Shown here: positions 45,001 to 51,577 of the stretch, piece by piece
How the letters are laid out: every line of letters begins with the position of its first letter
How positions within the stretch are numbered: the first letter of the stretch is position 1
Assembly (NCBI GenBank): GCA_031213475.1
Contig: JARUPZ010000002.1
Span: 1,922,001 to 1,986,000, forward strand
Source of the DNA: Nereocystis luetkeana
Taxonomy: Eukaryota; Sar; Phaeophyceae; Laminariales; Laminariaceae
Length of the DNA stretch: 64,000 nt
Reading direction: 5' to 3'
Notes under the pieces: model-generated
Databases searched by the model: none
Told to the model about the DNA's origin: nothing
Seen by the model: the letters and a program-made list of their open reading frames with translations, nothing else
Position numbers and translations under genes: made by a program

Positions 45001-48000
45001 AACGTAGTATCTCTGTGGCGTAGCTTGGTGACCACAAAACTTTTATCTCTTCTAGGATTGAAAAATCAGCACGAACACTGGTTGTGCTGGATGTCGACGG
45101 GTAGAAAGAACGGTTTAACGTGAAGAACACACACATAAGGGTCGATCTCGACCCTTTTAGAACTCCAGTCCCGTTTTGGGGACAAACCACTCAAATTCCA
45201 AGTAATTTGTCCTCGATTGCCCCCAAAACAAGACTGCAGTCCTAAAAGGTTTAGCGTGGAGTGTTTTCCTTTTTTTTCAGTATTTTCCCGAAGTTTCGAA
45301 ATTTCGGTATTTTCTCGTTTTTTTTGTGGGGAAAGCCGAAAAACAGCGCACAGGGCTCACAAGGGTCATTCCCAAGGTCATTCGCAAGTCAGCCGAACGC
45401 AAAAATCGCAATAGCTTTCTGGGCTCTCGGGGCCGAGTTCACAAGGTCACCGCACCGAGGTGGCCGACCGATTGAGCTCGGTGAGGGCAATATGTGAGAC
45501 TTTGTCGCGTTGGGCGTTCGTTGTAGCGTGACGCGTTGGTGATGGATTTCACTCCCCAAGGCACCGACACCTGCCTACGAGTCAGGCCGATGACAGTGGG
45601 ACCACCGCACGGATGGTTTCCGCGAGCGCAGCTGCTGTAGTGACGGTTCTGTGCCGGGTGGACGATTACTTCGCGAGCCAACTGAGGGCCGGGTGGACGA
45701 TTTTTTCCCGAGCCAACTGAGGCACCGACTCGACAAGATTCAACACTCGCTGAATTTGGTCAAATACCGAAATTTCAGGAAAACACGAAAATTGAAGTGC
45801 GTGTCGTTAACCCTTTCAGGGCCCCAGTCCCGTTTTGGGGGCAAACTACTTATAATTAGACTGCTTTGTCCCCACGTATGGGAGTGCGGTTCTAAAAGGA
45901 TTGACGAGCCGGTAAGTACGTTATGCACCTGCACTTGCTCTTCTACGAAGTATGAGTGCTATCATGCTGTTTATAGTATACGATGTGCACGTGCCGATCT
46001 CTGGTGGCGTGATGGTGGTACTGCTGCCCGCGAGGTGCCGCAGGCAGCCGCCATCACGTCCTTTCTGAGCTTGCCGGACGAAACTGGTGGTGTTGCTGTG
46101 CGTTCATAATGATGTCCTCCCTGGCAATTCTTTCAAGCCGGTTTCAGTTCCACACCGCTGCTGCTGCTGCCTGTTCAATTTCTAATAGTTTTCACCGGAA
46201 AAAATTCCAAGTGCTATTTCCAACAAGATATTCCGGGAACTACTTCATACTGGTATTCAGTGTTTTTGTCGAGCACAGCGGTATGATTTTATATTGTCGT
46301 TCGCGCCCATCATGCCGAGAAAAGGTGCGGTCAATGTGTGCTTTCGAGCTTTGGGGTTTCAGTGTGTCATGCCGCATGGCATGTTGCATGGCATCAAGCC
46401 TCCTGCCAAGGCGGGAGGTCTTATAGTACCATACTGCTGAACTTTGACGGAGGTTTAGCAGTAAGTCGATGCCATGGTTAATGGTCAATGTTGTACGACA
46501 CGAAGAAGTGGGTGTGTTGTCTGCACGTTAACCCTTTTAGAACCGCGGTCCCGTTTTGGGTACAAACTACTTAGAATCAGAGTTATTTGTCCCCAAAACG
46601 GGACTGCGGTCCTATTTAGTACTGCAGTCCCGATTTGGGGGCAAACCAGTCTAATTCCAAGGTATTTGTCCCCCAAACGGGACTGGGGTACTAAAAGGAT
46701 TGAACCGTTACTTCTACCCACAACTACATCAGTACACCCAGTGTCTGTCCTGATTCCTTACCCTATTACGGGGGACCATAGTAAATAGGACCTACGGTAC
46801 ACACGAAAACCTACATATTTCCCTGTTTTTACCAACAATATCTGGTCCTATTTACTATCGTCCCCCGTAGTAGGAGAGATGCGAATCATGTAGTCACAGA
46901 CTGCGAGACAGAACTGGTGTACCAGGTATTTGATGACCATTCCGTGAGCTGAAGTCCCGTTGTCTCCTACAGTCATTAATTATATTATTAAGAGTGTGCT
47001 TCAACCATAGGGCGTGTGCTTCAACCATAGGGCGTCCAACAACTGCTGACTTCTATTGCTGTTACTTGGAGCCCTCTTGACTTCCTCCACCACCGCCGGT
47101 CGCCCCCGAGGTCTACTATTACGGGGGGCCATAGTAAATAGGACCAAATATTGTTAGAAAAAATAGGTGAATATACAGGTTTTTGTGTGTACCGTAGGTC
47201 CTGTGTACTATGGTCCCCCGTGATAGGGGTACCCACAAATGCTGCGTACGTACCACGTAAGGGCTGGTGCCGGGATTCGAATCCCACGAGGGCCGAACAT
47301 CCGACTTTATTTGCAAAAACACACCAGGTACAAAAAAACGGGACCAGCTGCTGACAGCGCCTATTAAATGTAGCCGGGTGGGTAGGGGTTCGATGGGAGT
47401 CAACGAGGGGGCAAAGGGCCCAAGTCTTCTCGCGATAAATATAAATCAAGGTACGAATCGTAGAGGGGGGGTAGGTAGGCACAATTCGATGCGAGTCGAC
47501 GAGGGAAGAAAAGGCTGAAATCTTCTCGCAATAAAAAATGAAGGCACGTACCGTAGCGGGAAGGGGGGAGAAGAGCCTGCTATGTGACCCCGGATCTGAG
47601 TTACGAGTTGGAAGGAGAGAGAGAAGAAGATGTGCGAAGATAATGAATGGGATGAGAAAAAAAACAACAAAAAAAACACAACTTCTGCAAGAGGTACCAG
47701 GCATTGCTGTACCAGGAATAGTACGGACCAGTACGTACTATTACGGGAGTCCACAGTAAATAGGACCAAATATACAGAGTGAAAATAGTGATTTATGTAG
47801 GTGTTTGGCTGTACCGTAGGTCCTACTTAACCCTTTTAGAACCCCAGTCCCGTTTTGGGGACAACTCAATTGGAATTAGACTGGTTTGTCCCCAAATCGG
47901 GACTGCGGTACTACAGGGGTTAATATGGCCCCCCGGAATACTGTAGGGGCGTATGATGCGTTCGCAACCAAGTACCACACACTGCACAAGACTACGAGCA

Positions 48001-48692
48001 TCAATCATTTGATTTCGAAATTTTCGCCGGTTTTGCTGAACCAAAAAACAAATAAAAACCGTCGGTCACCGACGTATTACATCGCATCAACCCGCAAGCA
48101 GTGAGCACTATTGTTGCTTCACTGTTGGTCCACTCACACGTCAGAGAGGTTGTGAAATCCGTCCGACATCAGCGCCAGCGAGCTGAAAGCCAACGCGCCG
48201 GCAAGCTGCAAGACCACGTAGGCCAGATTCAGTACGCCGAAGATCGCCAAGTGCCGAGAAGTCTTCTCCGCTTCCGCCCCGTCCCCCCCCCCCCCCCCCC
48301 TCCTTCCCGCTGGTGTGGTCGTGGCCGTCATCGTGGTCCTCATCCCGTTCGTCGTCGCCTCCGCCGTCCAGGCCGATGTAGTTTTTTTTCGTTCTTCGTC
48401 GGTCCCCTGCAGCGCCCACTGGCCCCGCGACGAACCCTTCCCCTGCCTCTTCCACCTCTTCTCCCTCGCTCATCTCTGCTGCTGCTGCCGCTGCTGCTGA
48501 GCTTGTCAGCGCGATGTTGGAGTATCCTCCCCGGCTTACGGTAGAGGAGGACGAGAAGGAGGAGGAGAGCGTCGGGACCTCGCGCCTCCTGCTGTCGTTG
48601 TTGCTGCTGTTGTTGTCGCTGCAGCTGCCCGCCTCGTGCACGTTCACCATCGCCGAAGAGGGCGGGGGTAACGGCGTGCAGAGATACCCTCC
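25650..48692 (-). CDS. zinc transporter, CDF family (ZnT1/ZRC1-like), frame disrupted
   Basis: Exons on the minus strand: 48692-48138, 35428-35269, 33981-33788, 32271-31623, 30877-30759, 27344-27272 and 26133 to about 25833 (or 25650). The protein shows the CDF order: TM1-2 with DGFHNLSD, TM3 after LPYGYKRAEV, TM4, a long His-rich loop, TM5 with HAIAD, TM6, then the cytoplasmic domain (VPGVSSIRSLSVTQL, VLDSVKSVLSNHNIGRNTVE). HxxxD in both TM2 and TM5 is the zinc-type site; members export Zn2+ from the cytosol in exchange for protons. Phases match at every junction except where exons 1, 4, 6 and 7 contain a net one-base shift. Three of these lie in long G runs and one creates a TAA. This is either assembly error or a young pseudogene. 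The 5' end is unsure: an acceptor-like TTTTTCAG precedes 48692. Confidence 0.8.
26636..27160 (+). repeat. family C reference copy, full length
   Basis: About 510 bp: starts TGGGTTGGTTGGCGTCGGTT, contains GGATGCAGCTCACCCTTCAT and GACTACGGCCATGCACGAGA, ends TATCGAGTACCCCC plus a long C-run. No conserved ORF and no terminal inverted repeat. A one-ended element with a homopolymer tail looks like a retroposon, but the tail base is C, not A. Confidence 0.82.
27165..27268. repeat. (CT)n microsatellite
   Basis: About 100 nt; on the zinc-transporter strand it is (GA)n starting right at the exon-6 donor. Confidence 0.93.
27272..27344 (-). CDS. zinc transporter exon 6 (contains frameshift)
   Basis: Acceptor GGGTTTTCAG, then ECSHVLLEVLLDAPTCLA and an in-frame TAA (27290-27288). 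Dropping one base at that point would give KEELLT up to the donor GTGAGA. At 73 nt the exon is one base longer than its phase-0 flanks allow. Confidence 0.68.
27486..27690 (-). repeat. family C copy
   Basis: G-run, then CGTGTACTCAATGCCACACA; sense to the zinc transporter and about 140 nt before its exon-6 acceptor. Confidence 0.75.
27746..27800 (-). repeat. family C terminal fragment
   Basis: GGGGGTGTACTCATTATCATG to TGACCATAGAG. Confidence 0.6.
27835..28215. repeat. GATC-rich repeat family E with 18-bp array
   Basis: GATCATGATCTAGATCATTC-type segment followed by 18-bp GATCTATCTGTAGATGAT units (28020-28200). The plus frame reads LSVDD repeats over 27967-28320. Related segments at 2340-2600, 15538-15590, 34865-35225, 38050-38345 and 40935-41000. 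Confidence 0.8.
28480..29032. repeat. CCGGCACTATTCAA minisatellite with AGAGGGACCCCTGCTAT spacers
   Basis: More than twenty 14-bp units, interspersed with a second unit; a TA-MITE closes it. Confidence 0.88.
29034..29138. mobile_element. TA-MITE family A copy
   Basis: Full length, inserted at the end of the CCGGCACTATTCAA array. Confidence 0.85.
29232..29336. mobile_element. TA-MITE family A copy
   Basis: Full length, 93 bp from the previous copy, in the opposite core orientation. Confidence 0.85.
29594..29887. repeat. three tandem right-truncated TA-MITE units
   Basis: Units of 100, 98 and about 96 bp (29594, 29694, 29792), each starting GGCTTGTACTATTACGGGGG and ending CCATAGGTCCCC. The right terminus is missing in all three, so the array grew by duplication after truncation, not by repeated transposition. 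Confidence 0.85.
29890..30005. repeat. (AT)n microsatellite
   Basis: Imperfect TA repeat following the three MITE units. Confidence 0.95.
30485..30512. repeat. interstitial TTAGGG tract
   Basis: GGGTAGGGTTAGGGTTAGGG and one more unit, then degenerate GGGGTCGGG; inside zinc-transporter intron 5. Confidence 0.8.
30759..30877 (-). CDS. zinc transporter exon 5 (TM6)
   Basis: GVLAFYFGKRGVVDWTDYLD, PITSIALSLFIVYCALPVIV. Phase fits exon 4 (G+GC) and ends in phase 0 at GTGAGT. Confidence 0.87.
30908..30995 (-). repeat. family C terminal fragment
   Basis: GGGGGGCGGGTGTTCTCATG to GACAATGCCGGGACGGGG; sense to the zinc transporter, ending about 30 nt before the exon-5 acceptor. Confidence 0.65.
31178..31218. 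mobile_element. TA-MITE family A, left-end fragment
   Basis: Left arm and start of the core only, cut after TTGTTAGT. Confidence 0.7.
31623..32271 (-). CDS. zinc transporter exon 4 (His-rich loop, TM5)
   Basis: Long cytoplasmic loop rich in HGHSHDH-type repeats (about 32005-31740), then MNLWAVLVHAIADAVSS with the second HxxxD. Splice phases need a length of 3n+2, but it is 649 nt (3n+1). The frame is lost between the loop and TM5 at two C runs (31712-31721 and 31723-31733, plus strand). Confidence 0.82.
32613..33096 (+). repeat. family C copy, near full length
   Basis: GGTTGGGTTGGCGTCGGTTG to TATCGAGTACACCCCCCCCC with a short internal deletion. Confidence 0.82.
33537..33783. mobile_element. 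TTA-flanked TIR element, copy 2, on a splice donor
   Basis: 247 bp between TTA duplications at 33534-33536 and 33784-33786. Ends are GGGTCCTTCTTATCGG and CCGACAAGAATGAACC. It begins 4 nt inside the zinc-transporter intron, so the donor now reads GTAAGG. Joining the outer flanks would give GTAAGT (see findings). Confidence 0.8.
33788..33981 (-). CDS. zinc transporter exon 3 (TM3 end, TM4)
   Basis: IILNAIPRLIDP, then TM4 (WLYIILAFGGVLVNLVGVLF) and the start of the His loop (GHDHHGG, HNHSHDHG). The acceptor follows the C-tract of a poly(C)-ended repeat; the donor is at the edge of a MITE. Confidence 0.86.
34002..34060 (-). repeat. family C terminal fragment before exon 3 acceptor
   Basis: Poly(G) then GTACTCGATATTACGCATGG; on the gene strand its C-run forms the pyrimidine tract of the exon-3 acceptor. 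Confidence 0.65.
34438..34544. mobile_element. TA-MITE family A copy
   Basis: Full length; left arm TTACCAGGGGCCATAGT. Confidence 0.8.
34865..35225. repeat. GATC-rich repeat family E
   Basis: Also contains a three-unit repeat of CGGGAACACATTTGCCTCGA (35065-35180). Confidence 0.7.
35269..35428 (-). CDS. zinc transporter exon 2 (TM2-TM3)
   Basis: AAIGMAIYIHKL finishes TM2, then NDLLPYGYKRAEVIGGLVNS, the most conserved CDF segment. The split codon GT+A completes LSDV. Donor GTGAGT, followed within 15 nt by a G-rich stretch. Confidence 0.88.
35956..36066. mobile_element. TA-MITE family A copy with extra CTGGT
   Basis: Full length. The core reads AAATATATGCTGGTAGGTTT where most copies read AAATATATAGGTTT. 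Confidence 0.85.
36392..36488. mobile_element. TTAA-MITE family B copy (TTGA flanks)
   Basis: TTGA at both ends; TTGA may be an accepted target variant. Confidence 0.75.
36797..37843. mobile_element. 1.05-kb DNA transposon-like element with ~50-bp TIRs
   Basis: Begins GGCCACTTCTTATGCAGTCG and ends with the reverse complement; the match runs about 50 bp. A TCA triplet flanks each side. Inside are two tandem 120-bp units (36898-37137) with GTGA repeats, and a long open frame on the minus strand (37430-36600). No known transposase motif, so non-autonomous. Confidence 0.7.
38050..38345. repeat. GATC-rich repeat family E
   Basis: CCCGGCAACATGAGCTAGAT and a (TGATC)n tail. Confidence 0.7.
39818..39907. 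mobile_element. TTAA-MITE family B copy, diverged
   Basis: Reads ATTTTAGTACCGCAGTCC to GGGACTGCAGTACTGGAAGG. Confidence 0.65.
39990..40112. mobile_element. TA-MITE family A copy with extra ACCTGGT
   Basis: Longer than usual; the core contains CATATACCTGGTAGGTTT and a short stretch like a TTAA-MITE end (TCTAAAAGGTTAA). Confidence 0.82.
40216..40324. mobile_element. TA-MITE family A copy
   Basis: Full length, followed directly by TATTAATA. Confidence 0.82.
40431..40544. mobile_element. TA-MITE family A copy
   Basis: Full length; right arm carries a short local duplication (TACTTACTATTTACTATGG). Confidence 0.82.
44063..44167. mobile_element. TA-MITE family A copy
   Basis: Full length, flanked by TA. 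Confidence 0.85.
44337..44440. mobile_element. TA-MITE family A copy
   Basis: Full length, core reversed, followed by TATTAATAG. Confidence 0.82.
44826..44930. mobile_element. TA-MITE family A copy
   Basis: Full length, flanked by TA. Confidence 0.85.
45151..45251. mobile_element. TTAA-MITE family B copy
   Basis: Arms ACCCTTTTAGAACTCCAG and CTGCAGTCCTAAAAGGT, same extended centre as the copy at 23384. Confidence 0.75.
45807..45904. mobile_element. TTAA-MITE family B copy
   Basis: TTAA at left, TTGA at right. Confidence 0.77.
46528..46703. mobile_element. two fused TTAA-MITE family B units
   Basis: Two units head to tail, sharing CCTATTTAGTACTGCAGTCC at the joint; TTAA outside left, TTGA outside right. 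Confidence 0.77.
46766..46870. mobile_element. TA-MITE family A copy
   Basis: Full length, core reversed. Confidence 0.83.
47119..47223. mobile_element. TA-MITE family A copy
   Basis: Full length; right end CCCCCGTGA. Confidence 0.83.
47380..47570. repeat. two ~95-bp tandem units
   Basis: GGTAGGnnnnAATTCGATG(G/C)GAGTC, TCTTCTCGCAATAAA and AGGnACGnAnCGTAG recur; the second unit is also related to 50345-50400. Confidence 0.65.
47741..47939. mobile_element. TA-MITE family A copy split by a TTAA-MITE
   Basis: Left arm and core 47741-47826 and right end after 47933 belong to family A. A family-B element occupies 47827-47933 between TTAA duplications. Confidence 0.85.
47827..47933. mobile_element. 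TTAA-MITE family B copy nested in family A
   Basis: TTAA at both ends (47827-47830 and 47930-47933). Removing it with one TTAA restores a normal family-A right arm. Confidence 0.85.
48138..48692 (-). CDS. zinc transporter exon 1 (N-terminus, TM1-TM2 start)
   Basis: ATG at 48650 gives MVNVHEAG, Ser/Asn and Ala stretches and a short His/Asp patch (DDGHDHTSGKE). A run of 18 C on the plus strand (48283-48300) then throws the frame. In the next frame comes RHLAIFGVLNLAYVVLQLAG and SLALMSDGFHNLSD. Donor GTGAGT at 48137. The frame stays open upstream of the ATG for 14 codons to an AG, so another 5' exon is possible. Confidence 0.78.
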
Positions 48693-50127
48693 CTGAAAAA
48701 GGTTTCAGGGCGTCAGTCCAGAGTCAAGTCAAGCGTTTTCGTGAATCAAAAGCTCGGCCGGCTGGTATGCTATGCGCAGCTGGCTACGAGTATGCGTGAC
48801 TAGATTATGGCGGTCAGATAAGCACGAGCGCCATGCGTTTCTCTGCTATATACGTACTCGTACCATACTGCTTCTTCTAGAGCCTTCCGACGTGCAACAA
48901 CAAGTCTGAGTCTACCGGTGCAGAGAGAGCACAACATCAGTTGCTGGGATTGCAGGCCTGTCCCACGCGGTTCCGAGCTTGCTGCGGCCTACGGTTTTGG
49001 GATGACCTTGTGTCCGAGCCTGCTGTACCCGATTCATACCTGGTGACAGCAAACGTAAGTATAAATAGATGATACCTGGTGCACCCACACAGGTAAAAAT
49101 ATTGTACTGTTATAATACCTACCAGGTACCAGGTACCTATTAATAGTATGTACCTGGTATGTACGAGGGCGTGCGATTTTGCGTGGGTCATGCTGGGTGC
49201 TGGGTAACATCGAGTGCCAGGCGACCCAGGGTTGGACCGTCGAGCGCACAACCCGCCGCCTCGTGGCCTCTGCTGCCACAAGTCTCGGCCGGGTGGTCAC
49301 CTACTACCTGTACTGCTGCACGTACACTCGACTATTCGCAAAAAAGTCCTGATACTCGAGTAACTATCCCTATTACCAACCTGAAGCACGACTGGTTGTG
49401 TGTCTGCCTGTCTGTCTGTCCCTGTCACCATGGTCTCACAATCCGCAGCATTCAAGCCCGACTCCGCCACAGTGGTGACTTGGGCAGAGAGGGCGGGTAA
49501 AAACGCGCCGCCTGCCCTCCGCCTCAATTCCGGCCGGGTGTTACAGACGGAGTGGCACACAACTTTTATAGCACCAGAAAAGTCCTATAAAACTCGTGTG
49601 ATTTTATTTGAGAAGAAAATATTGAAACCGAAGACGCCTGAGATGACGAGCGCAGATCAGGCTGACTCGAAGCCAACCGCGGCGGCGCAGCGCACCGACA
49701 GGAGAGAAGATACCAGCTTGAGTACTAACCTGCTGATTCGCCGAGCAGAGCAAGTGCCGCGAGCCCCGTAGAGATTAAATAGCAGCCCTTGTAAGGCGTC
49801 CGTTCTTGTTCTGTTCGTTGTACGTGTACATCCGTACATCCCCCCGGAGCGCATCGTGGGTTTGTTAAAGTTTTTGAGCGTTACAGTATAGGGGGTCGGG
49901 CCAATATACCCGGCCGCAAAGATACCTAGTGACATCGGCACTGCTGTTGGGTCTACTTGCTTCATATTATCGCACGAAACATGTGTCACCGCCGCTGCCG
50001 AGACGTCGCCCCATATAGCACGGGTGAGGGTACAAGCTGATAGAAAAAGGGAGTAAATAATGCAAGGTCTAGGTTTCGCGTGGGACGCGACGACCTGATC
50101 TACGGCTTATTATTTCGTTCCAAGGCG

Positions 50128-50195
50128 CCCCCGGTGGCTTGGTCGGTGGTCCGCGTGCCTGTCAATATCAATTTCGTGGGTTCAAGTCTCACTAT
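50128..50195 (+). other. tRNA-like sequence (pseudogene or SINE head)
   Basis: Box A-like TGGCTTGGTCGG and box B-like GGTTCAAGTCT at normal spacing, with a 5-bp T stem GTGGG/CTCAC. The acceptor stem is not paired at its 3' side (TATTAATAA follows), so it is not a working tRNA. Confidence 0.45.
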
Positions 50196-50299
50196 TAATA
50201 AGAGTGCATGATCGTACGAAAATACTTTTTCTTGCCTGCATAAAAAATGGATTACGTACGAGTATTAGAAATAGCGCAAAGCGCGAGAGCGTGAGTTAG

Positions 50300-50685
50300 C
50301 CGCACGCTTGATGACAATCGACGAGCAGTGGGAATGCTGAACCCCATGCGCGACAAAAATATGAAGGCACGCACCGGGGGGGGGAAGGGACGACACTTAC
50401 TTGTGACCACGGCTTGTCCAGAAGATCGTTTCTTTTTTTTCTTCATTATTATTAGGCTGTATGTAGGCTGATTCTTATCGGAGAGCGTTTTTTTCAAAAT
50501 TTCCTTATTACTACGTTTACCTTCCAGCCTGACTCGTAGGAGAGTTTTTTTACCCTCAGCGATCTTCTGTACAAGCCGCGGTCACAGGTGTCGTCCCTTC
50601 TCCCCCCCGGTATGTGCCTTTATTTTTTGTCGCGCATAGGGTTCCCACTGCTCGTCGATTTTCATCGAATCGCTGTGAGTAGCAT
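50300..50685. repeat. inverted repeat, ~95-bp arms
   Basis: ATCGACGAGCAGTGGGAA to AAGGGACGACAC at 50315-50397 returns inverted at 50585-50670, with about 190 bp between. Confidence 0.78.
50462..50515. mobile_element. TTA-flanked TIR element, fragment
   Basis: One terminus only: CTGATTCTTATCGGAGAGCG followed by T-rich sequence like the other two copies. Confidence 0.5.
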
Positions 50686-51023
50686 AACATCTCCTACCAG
50701 TACGAGTTGATATTAGGCTGGAAATAAAAAGTAGTGATGTGGTTAAAAAGAAAAAGAAAAAAAGAAGAGAAACCGCGCGCGTTCCAAAAGCCCACAACAT
50801 CCATACAGCTTTGAGGGAGACAGCGTGATTATGTTCACCTACTCGCACCGGTACGACGAGGTGTCAGACTACATACGTTACCAGGTACACAGTATACCTG
50901 GTACCAGGGGTATGATATAACAGTCAGTTGCACTTCTGAACGCACAAGGCGCTATATACTATTACAACAGTAGTAGCAGTAGTATAGTAGGAGGTACAGC
51001 AGTATAGTAGTATTATAGTAGTA

Positions 51024-51129
51024 TTACGGGGGACCATAGTTATTAGACCTATCTATGGTGTACATAAAAACCTATACTTGACCATTTTTACTAACAGAAT
51101 TTGGTCCTATTAACTATGCCCCCCCGTAA
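51024..51129. mobile_element. TA-MITE family A copy
   Basis: Full length, core reversed, upstream of the zinc transporter. Confidence 0.83.
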
Positions 51130-51577
51130 TAGTAGGTTTGGTTGTTCTCACGTCGCGCAAGAAAGTCAAGCATCAACGAACGGCCTGCATCATCAACGAA
51201 CGGCAAGAGCATTATAACACCTTACGTACACCAACATCCTATACACACACCTGTGTTGCTTTGCCCACCAAAACAAATCAGGGAAATCGCCCAAAAGATG
51301 ATATCTACGTGGTCAAATCCTTAGAGGGTTTAACACACTATATTATATTATAATAACGCTTCCAGGCATCATGTATTGTATCAGGTTGGTTCAGAACATC
51401 GTGGACGGAAATATACCAATGCGGTGTGGCACATTGAAAACTTGTATGAATAGGGCCTTTTGCAGATTGAACCGGCATGACTGCTCGTTTTGAAAACTCG
51501 TTGTGCCATTATTTGCAAAATGGACCGCGGCATGCTGCTCGTTTGGTACTTTTTCCACACCTCGTGTTAATGTTATT

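Larger units (their letters stand above)
35429..48137 (-). other. 12.7-kb first intron of the zinc transporter
   Basis: No conserved coding segment seen on either strand. It holds about ten TA-MITEs, five or six TTAA/TTGA-MITEs, the 1-kb TIR element at 36797-37843 and GATC-type repeats. ORFs such as 38556-38774 (+), 41579-41953 (+), 43508-43828 (+) and 46109-46426 (+) show nothing I recognise. Confidence 0.7.
48693..51577. other. region upstream of the zinc transporter
   Basis: May hold an untranslated or short first exon, since 48692 follows an acceptor-like TTTTTCAG, but I cannot place one. The plus ORF at 49400-49771 is not recognised. Confidence 0.45.

Noticed and set aside
47268..47290. 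GGGATTCGAATCCC as a tRNA T-arm
   Set aside because: No box A, D-arm or acceptor stem at the right distance; just a palindrome.
49400..49771. 123-aa ORF with charged C-terminus
   Set aside because: No family recognised, no splice or promoter context; kept only as a note in the upstream region.
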